From Leucaena leucocephala (taxonomy: Eukaryota > Streptophyta > Magnoliopsida > Fabales > Fabaceae): a stretch of 64,000 nucleotides of DNA. Positions 32,507-44,610 of the stretch are shown piece by piece; position 1 is the stretch's first letter, and the number at the start of each line of letters is the position of its first letter. The notes beneath the pieces were generated by a model, which saw only the letters and a program-made list of their open reading frames with translations, was not told the DNA's origin and ran no database searches. Location: the NCBI GenBank assembly GCA_037074615.1, contig JAYWLJ010000058.1:186001-250000 (forward strand). Direction: 5' to 3'. Made by a program: the position numbers and the translations under genes.

Positions 32507-33055
32507 TATAACATTCATACTTTTGTATGTCTTAGGGACTATTCAGTAGCATTTAGAACCACTTACATGATATTTGAAGTCCATTAGCTAAATCTAAAAT
32601 TTTTACTCTTGGCGAGTTACTATTCATATGATATTCCAGATTCGGTAACAAACTTCAAAAAATCATAATTAATTCTCAAAAAATTAAAATGAAGTGGTTC
32701 AAAATTTTACTCTAAGCTAACATCTTTGACTTTAAAGAAAAAATAAGTTTCTAGCTAAATGCTTAGGACATTGATACAGTTTATTCGTTAAATATTACTG
32801 TTTATTTGGTCAAAAATTCTGAACACAGATTCTAGTCCCCATCTTTGGAAAATTGGTTCTCTTTGTACAGACATCGAAATAAGGTGTTATTGGTGTCAAA
32901 ACGAAGCTTGACATGTTAACTAAATGTCTGTAAAATTTCATACTTTTAGTCTATCATTTACTATTTTCCTCACATCATAAATATTATTACTTAAACTAAG
33001 CATACAACATCATTACTTGCAAGAATTCTTTAAATAACATCATATAACATTTACA
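32507..33055 (-). mobile_element. C2 5' LTR, 3' end only
   Basis: About 550 bp matching 6360-6916. It breaks off at 33055 and meets another C LTR in the opposite orientation. Confidence 0.7.
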
Positions 33056-35054
33056 TTGGGCTATGAGGTGTCACTTGATGATGTCATGGATGATGTCACC
33101 ATTTGGCTTCTAGGGCAAGCTTGTTTCAAGAGTGAATATGAGCCATTAGATCAAATAGTGCACAAAGTGATCTTGGCCATTCATTGTCCATGGGATTTTT
33201 CTATAAATACCCCTCCATTTTCCTTGCAAAACTGTAGCTCATGGAACGCTTGGGGAAGTTATGTAAAAATGAAAACTCAAGCCAAGACAAAAAAGAATCC
33301 AAGTACAAAGTTCAAGCAAGCTAGAGATTAAAGGTAAGCAATCTATCCTGGCTTATTTTCCTTTGATTTGGGAGCTTAAACTTAGAGTTTTCATGGAAAA
33401 AAGTTGAGTTTTCTCTAAGGTGTATATGCTATCCAAAACCTTAGATGAAAGGAGAAAGAAGAAATTAAAGTTAGAGTTATGAGATTAAAGCTTAAACAAG
33501 CTAGTTAGATGATTGATTATTGAATCAAGTTGATATCCTTAACTTTGCCATGAATGAAACAATTCGGGTTGCACTATTTATGATAGAAGGAGATGGAATT
33601 TCAATGATCTAATGCTTCCATTGAATTTGTATGATGATTTTGTGTAGGATTGGATAGGTTTTTAACCTTGGAAATATTGGAATTGAAAGTTGTAATGCTT
33701 GAAGTTCTTTTCTATTACTGTTCACTCATATGAATAGTGATTGGAATTTCATGATTTTAATGATTCCAATGGTTTTAAAATGAAAAGTTATGTAGGATAA
33801 AGTAGAGAAACAAGTATGGGAAGCATTGGAATCAAAATGAGAATTTTTGAAAGAATTGTGTATGTTTTGCAAACCTATCTAGAACAGTGCATGGAAGCTG
33901 GAATTTCATGATTCTAAGCTCATAAATGGATTCAAAAGATGAAATTGTGTAGGGTAAATTCAATACATCAATTGATTCAAAGGCCAAGTCAATTAGTAAA
34001 GATTAAAGCAAGTTATGTTAGTTAAAGCAAGTCAATGTTCAAGAGAAGTTAGATTTTAATAAATGAATGTTAATGGAATGTTAGGATTTGGTTTGTGATC
34101 TCAAAGAGGGAAGCCTCACATCAAAGAAAAGTAAGAAGCAAGAGGTAAAGAGAAAGGATAGAGAAAGCAAGGAGTATGAGGTAGTGAACTTACCTACTTG
34201 TATGCTTTTGTTGCTTGGATGCTTTATGTGATGTTTACTTACTTTGATGATGTGAAGCATGTATGATTAAGTAATGCTCCGTTTCTTTTTATGCTATGGC
34301 CATATGTTATAATTAAGGGACATGGAAGCATGTAAGTATCATTATGCAAGCATGATCATTAAGTACACACATAGTAACATCAAGCATATAGTTGCATACA
34401 TTGTATGGTTTATGTTTGCTACTGAGATTTTCCCCAAAATCTCATCCCCTCCATGTCACCCCAAAACCATTAGGTTCTTCAAAGATGGAAGAAAATGAAG
34501 ATGCAAGAAGAGGAGTCAGGGAATAGATGGCATGATTGAGTGTAATTTATGTTATGACTTATGTATTGAATGCATGAAAGGCATTGACCTTTATGATGTA
34601 ATGAAAATAGTAAATGATAGAATAAATGTATAAAATTTTACCATCATTTAGTTAATATGTCAAGCTTCGTTTTGACACCAAGAATGTCTTATTCCGACTT
34701 CAATACAAAGAGAATGAATTTTTCAAAGTTAGGGAACCAAATTTGGAAACTGACCAAATGAACAGTAATTTTCCACGCCAAATTTGTATTAATTGGTCCA
34801 GAGTTTGGTCAGATTCATATTTTTAGTTTAAATAGGCTTATGTTAGCTTCGTATAGCAACTTGAACCACTTCATTTTGATTTTTATAGAATTAGTTATGT
34901 TTTTTTAAATTTGAGTAGCTTGTCTAGAATTTTACCACATGAACAATAACTCATGGTCATAAATTCCAGATTGTGCCATTTGACTTTATTGATCATATAG
35001 TGGTTCCAGATGCTATTGTTTGGTCCCTAAGACGTACAAAAGTAAGGTGTTACA
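33056..35054 (+). mobile_element. C3 LTR (5'-truncated)
   Basis: The plus-strand C LTR lacks roughly its first 1.1 kb relative to C4. It contains a TATA box at 33202-33209 and ends in GGTGTTACA. A possible splice donor (AAAGGTAAGC) lies near 33330. The 91-codon frame at 33056 overlaps the promoter and is not credible. Confidence 0.7.
33202..33209 (+). promoter_or_regulatory. TATA box, C3 LTR
   Basis: TATAAATA followed by CCCC, in the same context as in C4 (52410-52417). Confidence 0.7.
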
Positions 35055-35304
35055 TTTTTTGTGTCAGAGCAAAGTTTCTCGCATTAGGTAGGATCATTCC
35101 CACACCCTAAACCTTAAGTAGTTAACATTATGTTAAGATTAGGGTACTTAGTGAGAAGTTAATATCACTTAAGTTTGAATCTCAGGTGAACTAAGAAGAT
35201 CCCCTCCCTAAATGATTGGTTCACTGCTTAAAGAAGTATTAAGATAAGGAATCTTAGGAAGAGAATATTTAGAGAAATGTGTGCTTAAGTTAAAAGGTGT
35301 TTAG

Positions 35305-35467
35305 GTTGTGACTTGTTTACACCAAGAAGTTAGGTTGCGACGAGGAAAGACCATCAACCACGATGAGAGAATATAGAACGATCTGGTCGTGAAGTGTTAA
35401 GTGAGTTAGTCACGACAGAAGTTCACAGAGAACATGAGTAGCGACTAGCCAATACTCAGATCATGAC
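35305..35467 (+). repeat. Decayed GTCGCGAC array in C3 leader
   Basis: Variants start at 35305, 35334, about 35357, 35386, 35409, 35438 and 35460, with steps of 29, 23, 29, 23, 29 and 22. The gap at 35419-35437 carries GTTCACAGAGAACATGAG, close to the Athila leader gap sequence. Confidence 0.8.
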
Positions 35468-36099
35468 TGGAATGCATAGAGGATGTTAGACATAGTGAGC
35501 AGTATGATGGGCAAAGTAACGGTAGATTAGTCTTAGTTAGCCAATACCTCTGAGGTCTCATGTTTCTTAACACGATATGGCTGGACTAAGTGGAACAGCG
35601 ATGGAGAGCAGTTCCTTCTTCTGACAGAGACAAAAGCTAACAGTCTAAAGTCAAAGAAGTTGACCAGTTCTAGATCAAGAAAGCTAAGATACAAGAGTTA
35701 GTTCAAGATAACGCTAGGGGAATGAAACATAATCATTCCGTGAACCTAAAATCCTTAGAAATAGAGATTAGACTCTACGGGAACAATGAGCACAAAGGCG
35801 CTAACCTCACTGAAGTTTATCAGTTAGAGGTTTAGTACGAGGTGCAGGCAAGCCAGATGTGTGAGGAGCTAGGATACAGAAGACTAGCTGAAGAAGGTGT
35901 TCAGAGGTAGATCCTCCGTAAGATAGTCAGGAGTTGATCTACGTTGTGAAAAATTTCATTAAGTTAGTCTTTCCTAAACAAAAAGTTCATAATTATGAGA
36001 CCGAGACAGAGAGCTAATGTTTCTAAAACAGAGAAACCCCATCACGAAGGGACCCGTAGACCAGTGTAGACATTTCAGAAGCAGGTGTAATGGTAGCAG

Positions 36100-36500
36100 A
36101 CGATAGATGGAATTTTGGCAACTCAAGTTCGCCAAGAACAAGAAAGAGATGTTATTATCACAACAACTGTAGCTGCAGCTATTGTTGATTTATGGCGATT
36201 AGTGAGAAAAGTCATCAAGGAGTTACAGTCCAGGTAGGAACAGACCAGGACTAGCAGATGGTCAGAATCTGCTGAAGAAGAAGATAGTATTCAATTATAT
36301 AATAGTACAAAAGTTAATCCATGAAGATAGAAAATGATCTTCTTACCTAAGAAGTTTTTCTTGAGCAATTTTATGAGAAGTATTCTCCTCAGTTAGATAT
36401 AGATGAGCATGAGGCTAAGTTAAAATGTTAAAGAAGGTTAAGAGGAACCCTTTGATGAATACTTAGCCAAGTTCATCTCTATGAATAGTGAGAGTAAAAT
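36100..36500 (+). pseudogene. Ty3-like gag remnant (C3)
   Basis: The frame near 36351 reads EVFLEQFYEKYSPQLD, and near 36440 EEPFDEYLAKFISMN, separated by a stop and a frameshift. The upstream part (about 36118-36230) looks like a coiled-coil region. Together they are typical of Ty3 gag capsid sequence. No pol is present. Confidence 0.6.
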
Positions 36501-37996
36501 GACTTAGAAGTTAACTCAGATTGAATTCTGTGCTGCAAGAAAGAAATTTTCCCAGGAAGTTACGGAGATTCAATGAAGTGTATAGGTAATAAGAAGCAGT
36601 TAAGAAATAGAAGAATAGTAAGCTAGGGATGCAAACATGCAATTAGAGCCTAACATATATGAGAACTGTGGTAGAGACCACGGGAATAGGCTTTGATTAG
36701 TAGGTCAAGGAAGTTGCTACTATTGGAAATTATGCCCTAGGGGCCAATCATTATATTATGAACATTGTTGATTTATGAATTTCTTAATTATGTTATCACA
36801 TTATTTGCATGTTTACTATGATGACCATCCTTGGATAACTCATGATCTTATCCTAAATATCCCTGGTCAGTCATCTATGCGGGAGCAGAGATGAAATAAG
36901 ACCAGTATGACTTTGAAGATATATAGAGATATAAATCAAAGTCATAGGCAAATGTAAGAGTACAGGGTGTTAGACCGACCCGCTATGAGAGAGCTGCATG
37001 GGTCAAGTCATAAGCTTCTCTCATATACAAACCATGCCACTATGCCCTTTGACCTGAGATTATCATGGATTCCTACATGACATACGCTCAGTTTTGACCT
37101 AGTCAAAAGTCACTTTTGACCGAGTGATCATAAAGACTATGTTCAGGCTCAGTGGTTTTTCATGCGGAGGATTGCGAATAGTCAAGATGGAATTTATCCC
37201 TCACATTCGTAGAGAGATATTACTGGGCCCCTCGATGAGTAAGTCTGAGAAATATATGGCCATACTGTAATGGAAAGGTAGTTCCAATTCTATAGTTAGA
37301 CTACTCAGGGATCGAGAAAGTAACGGTCAGGAATAGGAGGATGACGTTCTCCATGCCTCATCCATGACCAAATTATCGTGTGACAAAAGGGACGTGATAT
37401 GGTTGTATGAAAGGTTACATCGTTTATCGATCCTTATATGATTTGGGTAGTCGTAATGTCTTGCTAGAGACCGCTTACGACTTGTGGGTCAGTATAGTAA
37501 CTGGCCCACTGCTAACTTCATATGGGCCTACAGGGTCACACACAAAATAGCCCAACACAAGCTGTGATATCCAGATTCATTAAATCTAAGACATGTCTAG
37601 ATTCAATGAATAATCTAGGGTGGTTATATATATTTTATATATATATAAATTCGTATATATATATTATATATAATATAAGAGATATTTGCAAGATAAATTA
37701 AATCTCTATCACTTTTGAATTTGAATTTAAATTGATAAGATCTATTTGAATTTGAAATTTAAATTGATAAGATATCTCAAATTTGATTTATGAGAATAAA
37801 TTAAATATAATTCCGTCTTATCTTTATTTTAAATTAAATAAATAGGTGATTTAAATCTATGGGATGAATTTAATATAAACCATATTTATTTAATTAGTTT
37901 CTTATCAAATTATGCAATATATGATATTGTATTAATTTCAGAATTAATATAAGATTAATTCTGAAATCCAGCCCAATAAGAACACCGATGGCATCC

Positions 37997-38003
37997 TATA
38001 TAT
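37997..38003 (+). promoter_or_regulatory. TATA box, copia D1 LTR
   Basis: TATATAT in the context CCTATATATTTGAC. The same motif is seen inverted at 57386-57394 and 59102-59110 in the other D LTRs. Confidence 0.65.
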
Positions 38004-38248
38004 TTGACATTAGGGGCTAGGGTTCTTGAGGAGAGAAAAAGGGGCAAGGAGAGTGCAAAAGGTTTGCAAATAAGAAACTGCCAAAATAGAGACGGTGAGG
38101 ACGGAATCTCGAGAAAGCCATAGAGGGACAAGAGGTGCTAGCACGTCGTTCATGGTTGGAACCCTGTTCGTGTGGATACCAGTAGAGGAAGCCGATTTGA
38201 GTTGTCGACTTCTTGTGATAGAGAAAAGAGCACCAGGTACAACGATAA

Positions 38249-38453
38249 GTCACGACCAGTTGACACAGAGGTCATGACTAAATAGGCATCTGAACGTCAG
38301 AAATCTAAAAAGAGATGACAGGTCGAGACTAGAAGCTGAGGAAGTCGAGACTGACAACTCCATAGGCTACAGGTCGCGACTAGTAGCTGGGGAGGTCGCG
38401 ACTGAAAACTCCAGAGGTGAAGAGTCACAACTAGTGGATACTGAGGTCGCGAC
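38249..38453 (+). repeat. GTCGCGAC array in copia D1 LTR
   Basis: Copies or variants start at 38249, 38271, 38322, 38344, 38373, 38395, 38424 and 38446. The steps are 22, 51, 22, 29, 22, 29 and 22. It lies about 250-460 bp downstream of the TATA box, so probably in the transcribed leader. The 29-bp gap holds CTCCAGAG, also found in Athila A1. Confidence 0.9.
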
Positions 38454-38576
38454 TACAGCTCGAATACCAAAGGTAACACTTCTTTCTCCTTGACTTAAAC
38501 ACACTCGGTAGATCCTGGCAGGGAATGGAAAAATTTTTAAAGTTAATTTCCGCTGCGTGTCTTTCAATTCCCTTCA

Positions 38577-39142
38577 GTGATATCAGAGCTATGCCGTTTT
38601 GTGTTTAAGTTAGGTTTGATTGTTGATATATGTGATATATGTTAGACTTCCTAGTCGTTCGTATGATAACATGTGAATTATGTATGACATATAGGGAATC
38701 CGTTTTATGTATGACATATAAGGAATTCGAATTGGGACTGTCGTGGCTACCTGATCGTAGCGTAACATAATCGCAATATATACTGCCTTTCCTGATATAT
38801 GAATGTTTTGAAATATTTATTGCCCTTCACATAATATGAATTTTGATTCTTGAATGTTTGGGTATGGTGAATAATATGGCTCTAGATTACAAGTGTTGTA
38901 ATTTTTCTAAATACAGCTTGCGTGTCGTGCCTTCCTCTAATTACTCTCATTGTATATTCTCTTCTCATCTCACTCCCCTCGAATGTTAAAATGAGGTTTC
39001 CTTATGTAATTTTTCTATTCTAATTAGAGATCTCCTCTCATTGGCTTGAGGGGACTTAGGATAGGTGAGCTATATTGTGTCACGTTTAAAATTATGCATC
39101 TTATGCTTATATGTTTGGTATGCATATTTCTTGTATGAGATA
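38577..39142 (+). other. D1 PBS and leader, first part
   Basis: The PBS at 38578-38589 reads TGATATCAGAGC, one change from the iMet-type TGGTATCAGAGC. Untranslated leader follows until B2 interrupts it. Bases 39138-39142 (AGATA) are one TSD copy of B2. Confidence 0.8.
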
Positions 39143-39641
39143 TGAAACATCCTTCCTTAGACTCCTCAGAGTACACTTGCGGAAGCAATATTAGCTTGAT
39201 TATATCTTAACTTAAGCCCAGAAATTCAAAATTTTACTCTTAAGTTCCTTATTCTGAACCTTTGATTTGAGAACTGATTAATCTCATTCTACACATCCAA
39301 ACAAGGCTTATTACCTATCCACGTAATGCCCCATATGTGTACGACTGGCCTGCCAAATTTCGTTGCCAAACTCTTTCGTTTACTAGGTCAAACTGAGGTC
39401 AAAACACTGCTACCTCAGGACCTGCGAATTTCTCCCTTAATTCGTCATTCACAAATTTAACATGCCAAACAACATTTATTATTAAATAATAAAATGTCAT
39501 ACAACAAGGCATACAGCAAATTCTCATATTTCTATTACATCTTCTCCTGTCAAAAAATTCGGCAGCATAACTGCTACATTCTTTCTGTAGAAAGTAACCG
39601 ATCTTGTACCGATTCGGTAATTCCCGTAGGAGCTACCATTC

Positions 39642-39729
39642 TACGTAAGTACCCAAGAAAGACTGGATGAACCGGCTAGGTCCACTCACTTCCAGCCTCC
39701 TTAGACAGCACCTACGTACACAGTACGTA
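39642..39729 (-). other. 88-bp conserved block, copy 4 (B2 3' LTR)
   Basis: Same length and arrangement as the other copies. Confidence 0.7.
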
Positions 39730-40221
39730 TCAGTTCCTTTCTTTGTCCTTGCTCTGTTGCCAGAATTTCGGCAGCCTCACGGCGTCTCTTAAAATTTCCA
39801 GATTTTATTTTGACAGAACCTCCCCTGTAAGGTTATATATGGGATTGAGATTCGGGGGAATCTCAGTAGTAATAATCATAACAATATATGTAATGCAGAG
39901 TGACGGTGCTTGCTTGTGATTGTGTACAGATAAGTATGCTGCATGCTTCCATATTCAATAATATATGATCATAGTATTGGAATAGAGCTTCAAGCATAAC
40001 ATACAAGACAACAATCCAACCAAACAAAAGCACAACAAATCACAAAGATATTACATAAGAGCTAGGATTAGTTGCTACCTCAAAAGCAGAACTCAAGAAC
40101 TTCTATACTGCTTCCAACTCCAGCAGAACTTCCTTTCTTTCTTTCTTTCTCCTTCTCTCTCTTCTTTCTCTCTCTTTTCTTGCCAAAAATGTGGGATGCA
40201 TAAAATGGGAGGGGAAAGGGG

Positions 40222-40229
40222 TATTTATA
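40222..40229 (-). promoter_or_regulatory. TATA box, B2 3' LTR
   Basis: TATAAATA on the minus strand followed by CCCC. Confidence 0.7.
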
Positions 40230-42303
40230 GCTTTAATGGATGGCATTTCTGTAATTTTGAAGCCATCTGAACATGTGGTCCTGGTTTTTCCTGGATTTTC
40301 CTATTTTTCTTTATTCCTTTTTACTGCATCATGCATGACATCATCCAGGACACCTCACCGGGACACCTCATCGCCATATTCTTCACATGTCACAATTCCT
40401 GGACACCTCATTAGCTGACTCAGCAGTTCAGTCCAATCCAGCACCGGTCCAGAGTCTTGCACCGTAATACGTGTCCTCACCTTTTCTTCTGCCTCTAAGA
40501 TTGCGCCACGTGGCACCTAGAAGGGATCTTTCACGCCTTCCAATGCTATCCAGATAAGTTTGGACTTTATCTGATCACCTCCTCGGTTATCGTGCCGACC
40601 GAGTAACTTTACTTTATTGCAACAGCATTAAAATAATATTTTAATGCCACTTTTTCCCACATATCACTGGGCCTACGTTTTTGGGCTCTGGGTATGTTAT
40701 CTTGGATCCTGATCAAGCTCCAGTACTCTGATGGCTCGATTCCCAAGAAACATCCCTTGGCAAATTACCAAAATACCCCTGGGGCCCTTTCTTGCACTAT
40801 TTTAACCCTAAGGGTAAAATCGTCATTTCACACCCTTCTGTACTCTGTCAGGGCATATACTGACTCTAAGTAACTTTATCTGTATGTGCCTTGGCTCCTG
40901 GGCCTGTCCAGAATGACCAAAATGCCCTCATTCATCTACTACCCCTTTAGTACAACACAGGGGCATTTTCGTAATTTCGCACTTTTCTGGGGTTCTGCCG
41001 GATACTGGCCCACCTATCAGTCCAAGCGTCTTACTGGGCCTTTGTTGGCGCCATTATTGGGCCTCTCTGGGTTCAATACCTTCATGGCACGTATTACGAG
41101 GAATCTTCCCCCGTCAATGATTATTGAATATTTTATCTATTTTTCACCGTTTATACACATATCCGGACACCGGCTCCTTCTGTCGGATACACTAGCCTGC
41201 GGTGTTCAGGCATCCCTGTGAGTCATATCAGTCATCTGACCGAGGTTATCCGAACTCATTCAGTCCCTTTTCAAATACCGATAAATTTCCCTATCGGATA
41301 CCCGGAGGCCTCACACTCCCGTCTGGATTTTCTAATTTGCGAATAACTTTTTCTACAGGCCTCCTATCGGTATTCTGTCAGTTTCCCGACATCCGCCCCA
41401 TAAGGACGTATCATCCTGTATTTTCTCACCTAGATCTGAAATCTAGGATATCCGGTAGGAATTTTTATAACTTTTGGACGATCAGTCCATTTCTGGCTAT
41501 CTGGAGTCTTCAAAAATTCCTGTATTAAGCCAGATTACCGAGCGTCCCTTGCTCTCTCTACCGGTGAAATCTGGGACTAAAATGTTTTCGGACAGTCCAA
41601 ACCACTTCCGGCCTGACTTTCTTTAATTACAATTTAGCCCCAGGGAACTTTTCTTCTTTTCATTTAAGTCCATTTTTATTTGGCTAAAATTACACTTAAG
41701 GACCCTACCTTTTTGTCCTTAAACTTTCCATAATTCTTTCATACTCATAGAGACCTCGTATGCACATTTCACAGTTCAGTGAAATGATCAGCATAATTTT
41801 CTCTATTTTCTGGCAAAATATGGTACTCATCGGCTACCAGCCTGATCTTTCCCATAATTATGATTTTGCCCCTACATTCTCTTTCTGGCATCTATTCTCA
41901 TCTTCTTATCCTTCATCTTAAGTTCTAAAAATTCTCTTTCAATAACTCATCCCTTAAACTCTTAGGGAGTCATCGTTAATTGAAAAGCTCGACAACCCGC
42001 CCATATCAGGTTATCTTACACAGGAGCCAGCCCATATCAAGCTTCATGCAGAATTCCTAGGCTTAAGACTTAGGATATTCCTCACATTCCTCATTTTGAA
42101 CCTAGGCGAACTGTCCCGATTCTGTAGGTTAAAGACTTAACTCATCTTTACATCCTGAAGGACTTAGCTCATCCCTCGGATCCTACAAAATACAAGTAAG
42201 TGATCCGCCCATATCAGATTACTACCCTGGGACTACGGTTTTAGCAGCCTGCCCATATCAGACTACTTCCCAGTTCTCCTAGACCAAAAATCAGGATGTT
42301 ACA

Positions 42304-43523
42304 ATTCTCCTCCCCTTTTAAAAATTTCATCCTCGAAATTTTAAGGGATACCTCATCTTTCCTGAAGAGAACTTCTTACTGACCTATACAGCTATGTGAT
42401 TCTTATAACGCAATCATATCTATAACCAGTAAGATCATCCCTCTCTGTCTTATTCGCACTCCAGTGATAGTCTAGAGGAGCAACAGCTTGGTCCCAGACC
42501 TTCCACATGGATTCTTAGCAACTAACATCTCTCATTATAGTTGCTTACAGCTATCCATGTCCTAACCCCTCATACAGCAACCTCATCACTGAGCTAAGAC
42601 AGATTTATTATCTTACTAATTATTTCTCATAACCCGTTATAATGACCACATTCTCTAGATCAGAAAAGAACTCTTCGTCCACATTATCATCTAGGCATAT
42701 AGTTCCTTACAGCTCAGTCGCCCTTACAGCTATGGTTCCTCTTAACCATTCTTAGGGTCGACCTCAGGGAAATTTGGAGACTCTGTCTGTGGTAGTAAAC
42801 ACCTTTCCTAGGATGTCAGCATTCGTAGGCAACTCTCGCCAAGTGGCCTTTCTCTCACCACTGCATTGCCCTGTTCGACACTCCTATGTGCCATGGCTCA
42901 CCACTTTGACATCTCTGCTCTCCAACCTGATCTTCTCCTTGATCAGTCCCCTGCCTGAACTATTGCCTCTTTCTCTTGCTATTAGCTTCACAACTTGAGC
43001 TACCTCCCAGAGTACTCTTAGCCAATGCTTCCCTACCTCTTTCTCTTGATCCTAGCGAACTTCAATCGCATGGATCTCATTCATCATCTCTTACTATCAT
43101 TTCTATCCTCTAGGGTACTCTACCCTAGGTCTATCACTTCTCTGTGATGGAATCCCTCTTCTTAGGGAACATCAGCCCATCACATCTCTAGCCTTAGGCC
43201 ATGTCCTAGGATTATTCCTAGACAAATCTCATTCTAGCTATCTCATTATAGCTCATCAATCTTTTATCATCTATTTATCTGCTTATGCTTATGGACCACT
43301 TACTGGACTTATGAGTAGTGTCCATTTCTTTCATATCTTACCCCATCTTGACGTAATTCTGGGGTCTACCTTATCTCACTTTCTCATTTAAGAGCTTTAC
43401 CTCCACTGGGCTTTTCTAAACCTCCATGTACTCTAGGGAAATAACCTTTCTAAGCTAGAACCTTCTGTTCTGTGCCAGAATCCTGTCTGGTTTATGCCAG
43501 AATCTATTGCTCTGATACCAAAA
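42304..43523 (-). other. B2 internal region: PPT, non-coding, PBS
   Basis: 1220 bp, strongly similar to the B1 internal region. The perfect 8-bp inverted repeat recurs at 43110-43117 and 43121-43128. No coding domain recognised. Confidence 0.85.
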
Positions 43524-44022
43524 TGAAACATCCTTCCTTAGACTCCTCAGAGTATACTTGCGGAAGCAATATTAGCTTGATTATATCTTAACTTAAGCCC
43601 AGAAATTCAAAATTTTACTCTAAGTTCCTTATTCTGAACCTTTGATTTGAGAACTGATTAATCTCATTCTACACATCCAAACAAGGCTTATTACCTATCC
43701 ACGTAATGCCCCACATGTGTACGACTGGCCTGCCCAATTTCGTTGCCAAACTCCTTCGTTTACTAGGTCAAACTGAGGTCAAAACACTGCTACCTCAGGA
43801 CCTGCGAATTTCTCCCTTAATTCGTCATTCACAAATTTAACATGCCAAACAACATTTATTATTAAATAATAAAATGTCATACAACAAGGCATACAGCAAA
43901 TTCTCATATTTCTATTACATCTTCTCCTGTCAAAAAATTCGGGCAGCATGACTGCTACATTCCTTCTGTAGAAAGTAACCGATCTTGTACCGATTCGGTA
44001 ATTCCCGTAGGAGCTACCATTC

Positions 44023-44110
44023 TACATAAGTACCCAGGAAAGACTGGATGAACCGGATAGGTCCACTCACTTCCAGCCTCCTTAGACAGCACCTACGTAC
44101 ACAGTACGTA
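44023..44110 (-). other. 88-bp conserved block, copy 5 (B2 5' LTR)
   Basis: Same length. The lower stem arm reads GTACTTATGTA on the coding strand, a change that keeps pairing as G-U but is also a plain CpG deamination. Confidence 0.7.
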
Positions 44111-44602
44111 TCAGTTCCTTTCTTTGTCCTTGCTCTGTTGCCAGAATTTCGGCAGCGTCACGGCGTCTCTTAAAATTTCCAGATTTTATTTTGACAGAAC
44201 CTCCCCTGTAAGGTTATATATGGGAATGAGATTCGGGGGAATCTCAGTAGTAATAATCATAACAATATATGTAATGCAGAGTGACGGTGCTTGCTTGTGA
44301 TTGTGTACAGATAAGTATGCTGCATGCTTCCATATTCAATAACATATGATCATAGCATTGGAATAGAGCTTCAAGCATAACATACAAGACAACAATCCAA
44401 CCAAACAAAAGCACAACAAATCACAAAGATATTACATAAGAGCTAGGATTAGTTGCTACCTCAAAAGCAGAACTCCAGAACTTCTATACTGCTTCCAACT
44501 CCACCAGAACTTCCTTTCTTTCTTTCTTTCTCCTTCTCTCTCTTCTTTCTCTATCTTTTCTTGCCAAAAAAGTGGGATGCATAAAATGGGAGGGGAAGGG
44601 GG

Positions 44603-44610
44603 TATTTATA
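44603..44610 (-). promoter_or_regulatory. TATA box, B2 5' LTR
   Basis: TATAAATA on the minus strand followed by CCCCC; expected promoter of B2. Confidence 0.75.

Larger units (their letters stand above)
35055..36720 (+). mobile_element. C3 internal region, broken by copia D1
   Basis: Begins with a degraded PBS at 35059-35070 (TTGTGTCAGAGC). A leader with a GTCGCGAC-type array follows, then gag remnants. It is cut at 36720 by the D1 LTR. The remainder of C3 is not visible in the window. Confidence 0.7.
36721..38576 (+). mobile_element. D1: copia 5' LTR
   Basis: 1856 bp. It begins TATTGGAAATTATGCCC (first dinucleotide decayed from TG) and ends CAATTCCCTTCA directly before the PBS. The start resembles BARE/Angela-type copia LTRs; lineage not certain. 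It has a very AT-rich U3 around 37620-37900, a TATA box near 37997, and a GTCGCGAC array at 38249-38453. It is inserted in the C3 internal region. Confidence 0.88.

Noticed and set aside
33056..33331. 91-codon plus-strand frame in C3
   Set aside because: It covers the TATA box and leader of an LTR and begins at the inverted junction; no homologous frame in C4.
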